The translations under genes and the position numbers were made by a program. Shown one piece after another: positions 32,434 through 43,494 of a stretch of 64,000 bases of DNA; the stretch's first letter is position 1, and every line of letters begins with the position of its first letter. The notes beneath the pieces are model-generated. The model saw only the letters and a list, made by a program, of their open reading frames with translations. It was not told the DNA's origin and made no database searches. The stretch comes from Oscillospiraceae bacterium (GTDB taxonomy: Bacteria; Bacillota; Clostridia; Oscillospirales; Ruminococcaceae), in NCBI GenBank assembly GCA_017829005.1, contig JAGAJF010000068.1:1-64000 (forward strand), in the 5' to 3' direction.

Positions 32434-33225
32434 TTACAGCTCTATCTTTCCGTAAAGCTCACCGTCGGTCATACTGTCCTCGGGCTTGGGCTTTTTATAA
32501 TCCTTCTCGAAGGAGGTCTTCATCAGGTCCATTGAACGGGGCTGAGGATCTCTTCTTCTACGGGACTTGTCATATCCGCCCTTCTTGCCGCCCTGTCTGC
32601 GCTCAGGTCTGCCGTTTACGGAGGAGATGACCACCTTTCTGTAAGGCTCCTCACCGATGCTCTTGGAGGTAACTCCCTCAATCTCGCTGACAGCAGCGTG
32701 GATAATTCTTCTCTCATAGGGATTCATAGGCTCAAGAGTGGAAGTTCTGCCTGTTCTGAGAACGGTCTTGGATATCTTTCTTGCAAGGTCTTCAAGGATA
32801 GCCTTTCTCTTCTCTCTGTAGCCGCAGGAATCGAGGGTAATTCTGTAATACTCCTTGTCGCTGCGGTTTGCAGCCATTGAAGCAAGGTACTGTATAGCAT
32901 CAAGGGTCTCGCCTCGTCTGCCGATAACAGCTCCCGTGGTATCGCCTGTGATGTCGATAACAGCGCCGTCCTCATTCTCGGTTATCTCAAGTCCTGCTTC
33001 AATATCCATGCAGGAAAGGATAGACTTGATGTATTCTGCGGCGGTCTCAGCCTTGGAAGGCTCGTATTCCGCAAGAATTTTTGCGTCTGTCTTTCCGAAG
33101 CCTAAAAAGCCCTTCTTTTCTTCTTCAAGCACGGTAAATGTGATCTTGCTCTTGTCAGCTCCGAATTCTGCTGCGGCAAGGTCTTTTGCTTCTTCTACGG
33201 TATTTGCGGTAAATTCCTTTTTCAT
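32434..33225 (-). CDS. jag: RNA-binding protein Jag/KhpB (SpoIIIJ-associated)
   Basis: A 263-residue protein with three domains: an N-terminal Jag_N part (MKKEFTANTVEEAKDLAAAEFGADKSKITFTVLEEEKKGFLGFGKTDAKILAEY), a central KH domain with GAVIGRRGETLDAIQYLASMAANR (GxxG motif as GRRG), and an R3H domain near EPMNPYERRIIHAAVSEIEGVTSKSIGEEPYRKVVI. The C-terminus is basic and low-complexity. It binds RNA and in related bacteria affects cell elongation. It is encoded directly downstream of yidC, as in most Firmicutes. Confidence 0.94.
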   Translation of the reverse strand: MKKEFTANTVEEAKDLAAAEFGADKSKITFTVLEEEKKGFLGFGKTDAKILAEYEPSKAETAAEYIKSILSCMDIEAGLEITENEDGAVIDITGDTTGAVIGRRGETLDAIQYLASMAANRSDKEYYRITLDSCGYREKRKAILEDLARKISKTVLRTGRTSTLEPMNPYERRIIHAAVSEIEGVTSKSIGEEPYRKVVISSVNGRPERRQGGKKGGYDKSRRRRDPQPRSMDLMKTSFEKDYKKPKPEDSMTDGELYGKIEL

Positions 33226-33264
33226 ATTGATACATCCTTTCTGCTTCGGATTTTCGTAAACCTG

Positions 33265-34443
33265 TTAATCTTTATCGTCGTCGATGTATTCATCGCCGTA
33301 TTTTTCGGCTTGCTTGCGTCTTGCTTCGGCAATGATCTTTCTTTCGTATTCCTTGAGCTGGGATTTTGAAAGCTTTATATCCTCGCCTGTTTCCTCGTCC
33401 TTCACAACTCCTGCGGCAGCTATCCTGCTGTTGTTATTCGAAGAAGAGCCATTCTGCTTTTTAAGCTCCTCCTGCAAAAGCTCGTTATACTTCTGCATAA
33501 AGCCCGACTTCTTCTTGTTCTTCTTTTTCAGCTTGTCCTTTTCAACAAGCTTTGCCACATATTCGGGTGTGTAAATTTTATTGAGGACAATGGACTGGAC
33601 AAATCCTACGAGAGAGGAGCATATCCAGTAGTAACCGATACCTGCGGGATAGGAGAATGCTATCCAAACAGAAAAGAGGGGCATAATGTAGAGCATAAGG
33701 TTCATACTGCCCATCTGAGCGGAAGCTTCGGGATTGAGCTTCTTCTGCTTTGCGGTGGTGTAGAATGTCATTATCAGCTGAATGACACCGGAAAGAATGG
33801 GGATAAGAAGAAGTCCTATTGCAGCGGCATTCCATACGGTGCCTTCCCCAAATACGGAATTTGGTATAGCACCCAGGTCAATAAGACCGAAAAGCTTATT
33901 GTCAAAGCCTGCGATCTTGTCAAGCATTTCTGTGGTAACGCCCTGCGCACCCATAAAGAGCGCCTCATTGTCCTTTACCGCCTGCAATATATACAGCTCG
34001 GGACGGGCATCAAAATAATTATTGCCCTCGAAAAGAGGTGCGGCTACAGCTTTAAGAGCCTCAACCTCTGCATCGTTAATATGAAGTATATGAGTGAGAG
34101 GACGGTACACAACGTCAAATATACCGTAGAGGAAAAGAAGCTGGGGGATAAGGGGCAGACAGGACGCCATAGGATTGATATCTTCCTCGGCATAAAGCTT
34201 CATCTGCTCCTCCTGGAGCTTCTGGGGATTGTTTGCATACTGCTTTTTGAGCTTCTCAAGCTTGGGGCTGAAGGCTGCCATTGCGGCGCTTGATTTCTGC
34301 TGCTTTACGGACAGAGGAACCATTACAAGCCTTGTTACGATAGTAAACAGCAGAATGGCTACTCCGTAATTCTTGAAAACCTGATAGATAGCCCACATTA
34401 TAAATCCCAGAGGATAGCCTATGAGCTCAGATATAAATCCCAT
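33265..34443 (-). CDS. yidC: Membrane protein insertase YidC/SpoIIIJ
   Basis: A 392-residue membrane insertase. Conserved segments include YGVAILLFTIVTRLVMVPLSVKQQKSSAAMAAFSPKLEKLKKQYANNPQKLQEEQMKLYAEEDINPMASCLPLIPQL, holding the groove Arg in the first core helix (VTRLVMVPL), and the C-terminal GIGYYWICSSLVGFVQSIVLNKI. It has five to six membrane helices and a Lys-rich cytoplasmic tail that can bind ribosomes. A longer periplasmic-side loop (about 150-200) than in Bacillus is seen. It lies between yidD and jag in the rpmH-rnpA operon. Confidence 0.95.
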   Translation of the reverse strand: MGFISELIGYPLGFIMWAIYQVFKNYGVAILLFTIVTRLVMVPLSVKQQKSSAAMAAFSPKLEKLKKQYANNPQKLQEEQMKLYAEEDINPMASCLPLIPQLLFLYGIFDVVYRPLTHILHINDAEVEALKAVAAPLFEGNNYFDARPELYILQAVKDNEALFMGAQGVTTEMLDKIAGFDNKLFGLIDLGAIPNSVFGEGTVWNAAAIGLLLIPILSGVIQLIMTFYTTAKQKKLNPEASAQMGSMNLMLYIMPLFSVWIAFSYPAGIGYYWICSSLVGFVQSIVLNKIYTPEYVAKLVEKDKLKKKNKKKSGFMQKYNELLQEELKKQNGSSSNNNSRIAAAGVVKDEETGEDIKLSKSQLKEYERKIIAEARRKQAEKYGDEYIDDDKD

Positions 34444-34515
34444 ATTTCTTTTTATCTTCCTTTCCTTTTTAAGGCATTTCTTTATATATACTGCAATGCT
34501 TTATCAAATTAAAGT

Positions 34516-34797
34516 CTATTGCTTATTTTCTTTCTTAAAATATAACAGGTCAAATTTATCGGGAACGTAGTCAACTCCTCCTCGTGCAAAGGGATTGCAC
34601 CTGAGTATGCGCCACGCTCCGAGAATCATTCCCTTTACTGCACCGTGCTTCTTTATCGCCTGCACCGCATAGGTAGAACATGAGGGATAATATCTGCACC
34701 TGGGTGGCAGACAGGGTGATATAAATTTCTTGTAAAAATTTATCGGCAGCAATACTATGAGCTTTAAAAGCTCCGAAAGCTTATTTAACGGCGTCAT
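34516..34797 (-). CDS. yidD: Membrane protein insertion efficiency factor YidD
   Basis: A 93-residue peripheral membrane protein. It carries the family core [54 protein letters not shown] with the conserved Cys residues. It assists YidC-mediated insertion. The start codon overlaps the rnpA stop (ATGA), showing translational coupling. Confidence 0.95.
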   Translation of the reverse strand: MTPLNKLSELLKLIVLLPINFYKKFISPCLPPRCRYYPSCSTYAVQAIKKHGAVKGMILGAWRILRCNPFARGGVDYVPDKFDLLYFKKENKQ

Positions 34798-35156
34798 TTT
34801 TTTATCTGCCTTTTCTGCTTTGCGGGATCTCTCATTGCAGGAATGACCCTGCTTTTGAAAAATTTCCCTATATGATAGCTTTTGCAGGTCGTGCTGCCTG
34901 CTCTTGCGCTGACAACGATATCAAAGCCTTTTGGAAAATCCTTTTCGTTTTCCCTGTATGCCTGACGTATGACACGCCTTGCACGGCTCCTCATTACAGC
35001 GTTTCCTATCTTCTTGCCGGTGGATATGCCTATCCTGTTCTGCTTTGTGCCGTTTCGGCGGTAATAGACTGTACACAGCCCCCCCGAAATAAAGGCACCC
35101 TTGCTGTAAAGCCTCACAAAATCCTTATTGTTATTCAGCTTTATTGTGTAGAGCAT
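34794..35156 (-). CDS. rnpA: Ribonuclease P protein component
   Basis: A 120-residue basic protein that, with RNase P RNA, removes 5' leaders of pre-tRNAs. The start at 35156 gives [25 protein letters not shown] with AAAGGA upstream. The signature RNR motif region appears as [19 protein letters not shown] (in most species xNRxKRxxRE). The position between rpmH and yidD is canonical. The RNA partner gene is not in this window. Confidence 0.95.
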   Translation of the reverse strand: MLYTIKLNNNKDFVRLYSKGAFISGGLCTVYYRRNGTKQNRIGISTGKKIGNAVMRSRARRVIRQAYRENEKDFPKGFDIVVSARAGSTTCKSYHIGKFFKSRVIPAMRDPAKQKRQIKK

Positions 35157-35275
35157 ATGCTTTCCTTTCCCGGCTAAAAAATATGACCGCAAATTTATGG
35201 TTTGCGGTCATAATGCAACTGACCGGCGCATTGTCCGAGCCATGCGTTCTGCTGTCGGATCCTGCCGCATCAGCA

Positions 35276-35410
35276 TTAGTATGTGAGCATTTTTCTGCCC
35301 TTTGCTCTTCTGCGTGCAAGTACCTTGCGGCCGTTCTTTGTGGACATTCTCTTCATAAAGCCGTGCTCTTTTTTTCTGTGGAGCTTCTTAGGCTGATATG
35401 TTCTTTTCAC
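35276..35410 (-). CDS. rpmH: 50S ribosomal protein L34
   Basis: A 44-residue basic protein, GTG start, opening [22 protein letters not shown] and ending [10 protein letters not shown], the standard L34 pattern with the conserved [12 protein letters not shown] core. GGAGGAG lies 7 bases upstream. It is the first gene of the rpmH-rnpA-yidD-yidC-jag cluster and points away from dnaA. Easy to miss because of its length and GTG start. Confidence 0.96.
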   Translation of the reverse strand: MKRTYQPKKLHRKKEHGFMKRMSTKNGRKVLARRRAKGRKMLTY

Positions 35411-35539
35411 TGTTTTTCTCCTCCTTCATCAATATTATCGAAATTTATTTCCTTTACTTTTCATAAAGGGGGGACCATTCTTTTGCTTCCTGCTTCTAAA
35501 ACATCTTGCTTCTTGTATGGCTACCCCATCAATGTTATA

Positions 35540-35568
35540 GTATAACTCATAATGCTCCCCCCTGTCAA
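35540..35568 (-). promoter_or_regulatory. SigmaA-type promoter for rpmH
   Basis: On the minus strand TTGACA (35563-35568), 17 bases, TTATAC (35540-35545), with an overlapping TATAAC four bases downstream. The leader is about 125 nt. Confidence 0.7.
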
Positions 35569-35691
35569 GTCTTTTTTTTTAAATTTAATTATTTTTTTAT
35601 TTATTAACAAGTAAAACGGTCTTTTTATGCTCATTTTTGAAGCTTTTATGCAATGACAAAGCCCTCATCGGGAGAAAATTTTCCAAAGTAC

Positions 35692-35720
35692 TTGACAAAT
35701 TAAAACTTTTGTGCTATAAT
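35692..35720 (+). promoter_or_regulatory. SigmaA-type promoter for dnaA
   Basis: TTGACA (35692-35697), 17 bases, TATAAT (35715-35720). The leader to the dnaA start at 35904 is about 175 nt. The divergent 493-bp rpmH-dnaA gap (35411-35903) otherwise holds A/T-rich sequence; no perfect TTATCCACA box was seen in it. Confidence 0.8.
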
Positions 35721-35903
35721 ATAATTACAGAAATATCTCATAAGCTGATTTTTCATCGCTCGTACCACTCTCCTCCAATGAAAAAAAAGCTTGATTTTTT
35801 TTCGTTAATATGGTATAATAGGATAAAATAGTGTTGTTTTGCCCTGATGGGCGTTCAGCACTTCATTTTTGCGGTTTTTCTTCCGCTCCGAAAGGGGTTT
35901 TTT

Positions 35904-37253
35904 ATGAAATCTTTCGACGAGGTTTTTGACAAGGTCCTCGAACTTATCCACCAGAAGGTGGTGAACGGCGAGCTTACTTCCGTCGCCTACGATATGTGGA
36001 TTCACTCTATGAAGCCCGTCAAGCTTGAGGATAATGTTGCATATTTTACGGTGCAGTCAAAATTCCAGCAGGGCATTATTATGAAAAATTATGAAAAAAT
36101 GCTCAAGGACGCTTTCCTCAATGTTATGGGCTTCGATGTTGAGATAAATATCTCTCCCGCCGAGCTTTCCGACGAGAATGACTCAAAGCCTATCAAGGAC
36201 AGGGAAGAGCTGGAGCTTACCTTTTCAAATGCCGAATATGACTACACCTTCGATACTTTTATCGTGGGAAAATCAAACGAGTTTGCCCACGCTGCCTGCG
36301 TTGCCGTCTCAAAAAATCAGGGCGGCGTTTATAATCCCCTGTTTATCCACGGTCCCTCGGGGCTTGGCAAAACTCACCTGCTGACCGCAGTTTCAAATGC
36401 TATTAAGGCAAACAAGCCCGATACCAACATCATCTACGTTACGGGCGAGGCGTTTACCAATGAGCTGATAAATGCAATCAGAGAACAGACTACCCACGCT
36501 TTCAGAAAAAAATACAGAAATGCCGACGTTCTTTTGATGGACGATATACAGTTCATCTCAGGCAAGGAGTCCACTCAGGAGGAATTTTTCCACACCTTCA
36601 ATGAGCTTCACAGCCAGGGTAAACAGATAATCCTTACCTCGGACAGGCCTCCGAAGGATATCAAGACCCTCGAGGAGAGAATAAGGACAAGGTTTGAGTG
36701 GGGTCTTATCGCCGATATCACTCCTCCGGACTTTGAGACACGTGTTGCCATCATCAAAAGAAAGGCTGACCTCCTTAATCTCACACTGACGGACGATGTG
36801 GTGGAAACTATCGCCACAAGGCTCAAGGCGGATATCAGACAGCTTGAGGGCTGCGTTAAAAAGCTTAAAGCTTCCCAGCACCTTATGGGCACTCCCCCCA
36901 CTATGACACAGGCTATGAATGCCATAAGAGAAATACTCAGCGACGATACCATCGCCCCGGTTACTGTGGACAGGATAATCGCTGAGGTTGCAGGCATCTA
37001 CGGCGTTACAAGCGACGATATAAGAAGTATGAAGCGCTCTTCTCAGATATCCACTGCAAGAAAGGTGGCTGCTTATGTCATTAAGGAAATGACTCAGCTG
37101 TCACTCCAGAATATCGGCGCGGAGCTGGGCGGTAAAAATCATTCAACAGTTTCATTCTATATCGACAGTATCTCCGAAGCTGTGGCAACAGATTCGGGTA
37201 CAAAGGAAACTATTGAGGATATTATAAAGAATATCAAGGGCGCAACAAGTTAA
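35904..37253 (+). CDS. dnaA: Chromosomal replication initiator DnaA
   Basis: A 449-residue initiator. Domain I (about 1-80) starts MKSFDEVFDKVLELIHQKVVNGELTSVAYDMWI; the linker is short; domain III (AAA+) has Walker A HGPSGLGKTHLLTAV, Walker B VLLMDDIQFISGKE, and sensor segments FEWGLIADITPPDFETRVAI; domain IV ends with the DnaA-box-binding helix-turn-helix AAYVIKEMTQLSLQNIGAELGGKNHSTV. The start at 35904 follows AAAGGGG; the upstream in-frame ATG at 35847 lacks a ribosome site. It binds boxes at the origin and opens the duplex. Gene order dnaA-dnaN places the origin here. A hairpin-array repeat starts about 20 bases after the stop. Confidence 0.97.
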   Translation: MKSFDEVFDKVLELIHQKVVNGELTSVAYDMWIHSMKPVKLEDNVAYFTVQSKFQQGIIMKNYEKMLKDAFLNVMGFDVEINISPAELSDENDSKPIKDREELELTFSNAEYDYTFDTFIVGKSNEFAHAACVAVSKNQGGVYNPLFIHGPSGLGKTHLLTAVSNAIKANKPDTNIIYVTGEAFTNELINAIREQTTHAFRKKYRNADVLLMDDIQFISGKESTQEEFFHTFNELHSQGKQIILTSDRPPKDIKTLEERIRTRFEWGLIADITPPDFETRVAIIKRKADLLNLTLTDDVVETIATRLKADIRQLEGCVKKLKASQHLMGTPPTMTQAMNAIREILSDDTIAPVTVDRIIAEVAGIYGVTSDDIRSMKRSSQISTARKVAAYVIKEMTQLSLQNIGAELGGKNHSTVSFYIDSISEAVATDSGTKETIEDIIKNIKGATS

Positions 37254-37271
37254 CGCAAAAAGAAATTGACC

Positions 37272-37546
37272 CCAGCAAAACTAACAAGTCCCAAAAGATA
37301 AAAGTTTCGCTCAAGCCTTTCTCAAAGGCTCGCAGGGGGCAAGGGGGCATTGGTCTTGCGAACAAGCCCGCCCCCTTGTCGCCCTCCGCAGAGGGCGAAA
37401 TCCCCTTTACGAAGGCGCTCCGCAAGAGGTGAATTGAAAAACAGTCCGGTGGACTGTTTTTCAAGAGGAGACGCCCTGCAAGAGAGGGCGTCTCCTGGGA
37501 TTGTTAAGGGCTTGCCCTTAACACAATGCGCCCCAAGGCGCATTGC
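37272..37546 (+). repeat. Hairpin-array repeat copy 1 (after dnaA)
   Basis: About 275 bp, composed of successive inverted repeats: CAAGCCTTT/AAAGGCT; CAAGGGGGC/GCCCCCTTG; TCGCCCT/AGGGCGA; GAAAAACAGTCC/GGACTGTTTTTC; AGGAGACGCCCT/AGGGCGTCTCCT; TTAAGGGC/GCCCTTAA (37504-37521); AATGCGCC/GGCGCATT. Copies 2 and 3 follow dnaN and gyrB in the same orientation. No ORF with a ribosome site inside. Confidence 0.85.
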
Positions 37547-38321
37547 TGACAGACCCAAGCAAATCATATTATCCCCAAGCAGTATAAAATCCAAAAGCAA
37601 ATCCCCACAACCCCGCTATAAACCAACAAAAATACAACTTTCAACAACCACATTACAATCCGGTTACAAAAAGTTACAAAATGTAACTTTTTCAACAGAA
37701 ATTCAAAAATCACGAATTATAGCGGTTTTTGGAAATTTACGGTGATGTGTGGGTAATGAAAATCAATTACATTCTGTATTATCGATTTTAAAATATACAG
37801 ATAGTTTAATTTTACAGAAAGTTATATCAACAGTTTTCAACAGCTTGTTGAATTGACTGTTTAAAACTTTTAATCTGACAAAATCCATAGTTACAAATTG
37901 GTTACAAGATGTTACATTTTGGTTTTACAAAAAGTATAAATGTGGTTTTCAACAGATTTTTGAATGAGCCTGTGCAGCGGTTCAGACTTTCAACGGAATT
38001 TTCGGCGGTGAGTATGAAACTTTTAAGAAAATTTCAACGGTTTGAACGGCGGGAACAGGGTCGGAATTTTCTTCAACGTCTTTCAACGAAAGAGAGGAAA
38101 ATTTCAACGTGTGAGTGTCTAACCGAAAACCCTTTGGTGAAGCGGTAAAATGGAATGTTTGGGTAATTTCAACACCCCTATTACTGTTACTATTTTGTAA
38201 TTATTTGTTTTGTATTGTTACCGTATTGTAATTTTCAAAGCAGGTCGTGTTACTTTGTTGTAATAAAAAAATTTAACATAGATATTCTTAGGCGTATCAT
38301 AAATGGAAAGGAATAATTAAA
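37547..38321 (+). other. oriC: Candidate oriC: A/T-rich dnaA-dnaN spacer with TTTCAAC repeats
   Basis: The spacer is A/T-rich and gene-free. It contains nine plus-strand copies of TTTCAAC (37639, 37690, 37835, 37947, 37988, 38032, 38081, 38102, 38167), plus near-variants, and one TTACCCACA on the minus strand (37748-37756), 8 of 9 with the DnaA box TTATCCACA. A palindrome GTTACAAAATGTAAC lies at 37673-37687. A very A/T-rich section at 38180-38300 could be the unwinding element. Position between dnaA and dnaN, and the change of gene direction at rpmH/dnaA, support an origin here. The exact start site is not proven. Confidence 0.6.
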
Positions 38322-39428
38322 ATGAAATTTATCTGCAAACAGTCTGTGCTTAATGAGGCTGTGAATAACGTTTCAAGAGCTGTCCCCGTTAAATCCCCCG
38401 TTACCGCACTGGAAGGCATCAAGATGTATCTGAATAAAAATGAGCTGGAGCTTACGGGCTATGACCTGGAGCTTGGTATCAGAACTACTATCGAGGTGCA
38501 GTCGGAGGATCACGGGGAGTTTACTGTTAATGCAAAGCTCTTTTCTGAGATCGTGAGAAAAATGCCCTCGGAAAATGTGGTGGTCGAGATTGACGAGAAG
38601 CTCAAGGCTACCATCAAGGGCGGCGATGCCGAGTACAACATTCTCGCTCTCTCCGCCGACGATTATCCCGCTATGCCCGATTACGACACCTCAGACTGCG
38701 TGAGCGTTTCTCAGGCTCTCCTTAAAAATATGATAAGCCAGACCATTTTCGCTGTATCGGTTTCGGACAATAAGCCAATACTTACAGGTGAGCTGTTCGA
38801 TATCGAGGACGGGGTGTTCAACCTCGTTGCTATTGACGGTTTCAGGCTGGCTGTCAGAACGGAAAAGCTCAGTACCGAGGATAAATATCATTTCGTTGTC
38901 AAGTCAAAGGCTCTCTCCGAGGTGTCCAAGCTTCTGAGAGATGATGACGAAAATCCTGTCAATATGTACGTTTCAAGAAAGCATATTGCATTCGATATTA
39001 GCGGCTATACCGTTATCTCAAGACTGCTGGAGGGCGAGTTCCATAATTACAAGGGCTCTATCCCTCAGAACCATACCACAGAAATTATCCTAAACACCAA
39101 GGATCTTATCGCAAGCCTTGAAAGATGCTCCCTGCTTATCGTGGAGCAGACTAAGGCTCCCGTTAAATGCTCCTTCGGGGACGGTATGGTAAAAATAAGC
39201 TGCTCCACCTCTCTCGGCAAGCTTTCCGACGTTTTCAACGTTGACGTTACGGGCAATAAGGTGGATATAGGCTTTAACTGCAAGTACCTCCTTGACGCTC
39301 TCAAGGCTTCCGAGTCGGATAAGGTGAAGCTGCTTTTAAACGGCGGTCTTTCACCTATGAAGATGGTCCCTGTGGACGGGGACGCTTTTACGTTCCTGGT
39401 GCTGCCGGTCAGATTAAAGGCTGAGTAA
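38322..39428 (+). CDS. dnaN: DNA polymerase III beta sliding clamp
   Basis: A 368-residue protein forming the dimeric ring that tethers DNA polymerase to DNA. It opens MKFICKQSVLNEAVNNVSRAVPVKSPVTALEGIKMYL, has the typical middle (LTGELFDIEDGVFNLVAIDGFRLAVRTEKL) and ends MKMVPVDGDAFTFLVLPVRLK, close to the usual clamp ending (M-P-M-R-L). AAAGGAA precedes the ATG. Second gene of the dnaA operon; hairpin-array copy 2 follows. Confidence 0.96.
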   Translation: MKFICKQSVLNEAVNNVSRAVPVKSPVTALEGIKMYLNKNELELTGYDLELGIRTTIEVQSEDHGEFTVNAKLFSEIVRKMPSENVVVEIDEKLKATIKGGDAEYNILALSADDYPAMPDYDTSDCVSVSQALLKNMISQTIFAVSVSDNKPILTGELFDIEDGVFNLVAIDGFRLAVRTEKLSTEDKYHFVVKSKALSEVSKLLRDDDENPVNMYVSRKHIAFDISGYTVISRLLEGEFHNYKGSIPQNHTTEIILNTKDLIASLERCSLLIVEQTKAPVKCSFGDGMVKISCSTSLGKLSDVFNVDVTGNKVDIGFNCKYLLDALKASESDKVKLLLNGGLSPMKMVPVDGDAFTFLVLPVRLKAE

Positions 39429-39446
39429 ACCAAAGATAAGAAAAAT

Positions 39447-39721
39447 TAACGGAGCCCAAAAGGTAAAAGTTTCGCTCAAGCCTTTTCCAAAGGCTTGCGG
39501 GCGACAAGGGGGCGGCGCCCCTTGTCGCCCTCCGCAGAGGGCGAAACTCCTTATCCTTAGAAGAGCTCCGCAAAGGGGTGAATTTTGAAACAGTCCTGTG
39601 GACTGTTTCAAAAGAGGGGATTGGTCTTGTAAACAAGCCCCGCTCTGCGATAGAGGGCGTTCCCCTTCCCCGGGATTGTTAAGGGTCGCAACCCTTAACG
39701 CAATGCGCCCGTGGCGCATTG
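39447..39721 (+). repeat. Hairpin-array repeat copy 2 (after dnaN)
   Basis: Same order of hairpins as copy 1, starting about 20 bases after the dnaN stop. The hairpin TTAAGGGC/GCCCTTAA of copies 1 and 3 reads TTAAGGGT-cgca-ACCCTTAA here (39679-39698): both arms have changed and pairing is kept. The fifth hairpin is partly decayed. Confidence 0.85.
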
Positions 39722-39808
39722 TGAAAGCGTTCTTGCTTGTAACGGTCAAGCAAAGCAAAATTAAATAGCCAACAACCAAAAAAAACTATATAAATTCCGA
39801 AAGGTCGA

Positions 39809-40045
39809 ATGTTTATGGAAGTTCAGACCGAACAAATAAAGATAACCACCGAGTTCATCAAGCTCCAGCAGCTCCTTAAATTTTCCGGGGCGGCGGATAT
39901 CGGCTCGGAGGCTAAGGATATGATAGCTTCGGGTATCGTTAAGGTAAACGGGGAAGTATGCACTATGAGAGGCAAAAAGCTCCGTCCCGGCGATATTGCC
40001 GAGATAACTGCCGAGGATATTATCCTGAGACTTGAGGTCATCTGA
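39809..40045 (+). CDS. S4-domain RNA-binding protein YaaA
   Basis: A 78-residue S4-domain protein of the YaaA group found between dnaN and recF in Firmicutes. The body reads FIKLQQLLKFSGAADIGSEAKDMIASGIVKVNGEVCTMRGKKLRPGD, the S4 RNA-binding pattern. AAAGG is 4 bases from the ATG at 39809 and 10 from the ATG at 39815, so the second is also possible. The stop codon overlaps the recF start (TGATG), so translation is coupled. Possibly a ribosome-associated factor. Confidence 0.9.
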   Translation: MFMEVQTEQIKITTEFIKLQQLLKFSGAADIGSEAKDMIASGIVKVNGEVCTMRGKKLRPGDIAEITAEDIILRLEVI

Positions 40046-41169
40046 TGATAATCACCCACGTTTGCGCAGACGGATATAAAAATCTTTCCGGGGCGGATAT
40101 TTATCCTCATGAAAAAATGAATATCCTCTGGGGAGATAATGCTCAGGGGAAAACCAATTTCATCGAGGCTGTGTGGCTTATGACGGGCTGCCGCTCCTTT
40201 CGGGGCACCAGAGACAGGGATTTTATCGGCTTCGACAAGGAAAAGGCAAGTATTTCACTTGAGTTTCAGGATTCATTCCGTCCTCAGAAAATTGATTTTG
40301 AGGTGAAGAAAAGCTCGGTGAAGGACAAGAGCATTGCTTTAAACGGCGTAAAAGTTCCGCTGCTGTCACGGCTTTTCGGAAATCTGAAATGCGTGGTATT
40401 TACTCCCGAGGATCTGGCTCTGGCAAAGGGTTCTCCCGATAACAGGAGAAGCTTTATCGACCTCTCTGCCTCACAGCTGAAAAAATCATTTGTTTATGCC
40501 CTTAACAAGTATGACGGGCTGCTCAGTCAGAGAAATGCCCTTATCAAGGACATCGCTTTCGGCAGGGCGGACAAGAGTATGCTTGATGTGTGGGACGTTC
40601 AGCTTGCTAAAACGGGGGCGTATATTTCTGTTATTCGTGATACTTATTGTAATAATCTTGATAGTTATACTGAGAGTTTATATAATAAAATTACAGATGG
40701 TAATGAAACTTTAAAATTATACTATCAGTCAACTATATATAAAAGGCTTGAGGGCAGGACAGACCACGAGGGGGAGCTTTTTGATATATATCTGAATAAG
40801 CTCAGAAGCGGTGCTGATGATGATATCAGGGCAGGCTACACCCTTTGCGGCATTCATCGTGACGATGTGTGCGCCACAATAAACGGGCTTCCCGTAAGGG
40901 AGTTCGGCTCTCAGGGGCAGCAGAGAAGCACTGCGCTGGCTATGAAAATCGCTCAGGCTAAGATAATCAGGGACCAGACGGGCGAGGCTCCGGTTATGCT
41001 CCTTGACGATGTTCTCAGCGAGCTTGACACGGGCAGGCAGAGGTTTATTCTGGAAAATATCGAGGGTATGCAGGTCTTTATCACCTGCTGCGACAGGAGA
41101 GTTATCGGTGATTCTGACGGGAAAATTTTTTCCGTTAAGGGCGGTACGGTGACTGAGCTGAAAGGGTGA
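40045..41169 (+). CDS. recF: DNA replication and repair protein RecF
   Basis: A 374-residue SMC-like ATPase that helps load RecA at gapped DNA. It has Walker A ILWGDNAQGKTNFIEAV, the signature near FGSQGQQRSTALAMKIAQAKII and Walker B APVMLLDDVLSELDTGRQRFI. Its start overlaps the preceding gene's stop. A segment at about 40618-40745 (residues 192-234, DTYCNNLDSYTESLYNK...) is much richer in A/T than the rest of the gene and its neighbours, although the frame is intact. It precedes remB by 4 bases. Confidence 0.95.
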   Translation: MIITHVCADGYKNLSGADIYPHEKMNILWGDNAQGKTNFIEAVWLMTGCRSFRGTRDRDFIGFDKEKASISLEFQDSFRPQKIDFEVKKSSVKDKSIALNGVKVPLLSRLFGNLKCVVFTPEDLALAKGSPDNRRSFIDLSASQLKKSFVYALNKYDGLLSQRNALIKDIAFGRADKSMLDVWDVQLAKTGAYISVIRDTYCNNLDSYTESLYNKITDGNETLKLYYQSTIYKRLEGRTDHEGELFDIYLNKLRSGADDDIRAGYTLCGIHRDDVCATINGLPVREFGSQGQQRSTALAMKIAQAKIIRDQTGEAPVMLLDDVLSELDTGRQRFILENIEGMQVFITCCDRRVIGDSDGKIFSVKGGTVTELKG

Positions 41170-41173
41170 GGAA

Positions 41174-41419
41174 ATGTATATACATCTTGGCAGCGATACG
41201 GTGGTGAGAGACTCGGATATTATAGGGGTCTTTGACATCGAAAATACCTCGGTGAGCAAGGTATCAAAGGAATATCTTGCCGCTTCGGGCAAAAGAAAAT
41301 CTGCCGTTTCCGTTTCCTATGAAATGCCCAAATCCTTTGTTATCGCTACTGTGGAGGGCAGGGAGAGAGTTTTTATCTCAAATGTTTCTTCCGCTACCAT
41401 TATGAAAAGATGCAGATAA
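41174..41419 (+). CDS. remB: RemB/YaaB-family DUF370 protein
   Basis: An 81-residue protein, MYIHLGSDTVVRDSDIIGVFDIENTSVSKVSKEYLAASGKRKSAVSVSYEMPKSFVIA, matching the DUF370 family (extracellular matrix regulator RemA/RemB). GTGAGG precedes the ATG. In Bacillus the yaaB/remB gene also lies between recF and gyrB; the relative RemA is a DNA-binding regulator. The role in this organism is inferred from family and synteny. Confidence 0.9.
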   Translation: MYIHLGSDTVVRDSDIIGVFDIENTSVSKVSKEYLAASGKRKSAVSVSYEMPKSFVIATVEGRERVFISNVSSATIMKRCR

Positions 41420-41420
41420 T

Positions 41421-41448
41421 TTTGTATAATAATTATAAATTATACAAA
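41421..41448. promoter_or_regulatory. A/T-rich inverted repeat ahead of gyrB
   Basis: Arms TTTGTATAAT and ATTATACAAA (nearly perfect) with an 8-base centre, 2 bases after the remB stop and about 70 bases before gyrB. It contains TATAAT in both directions and could be an operator, a promoter or a weak terminator. Confidence 0.4.
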
Positions 41449-41454
41449 TGGTAA

Positions 41455-43479
<2,025 letters not shown>

Positions 43480-43494
43480 AAAAGAAACGCAAAA

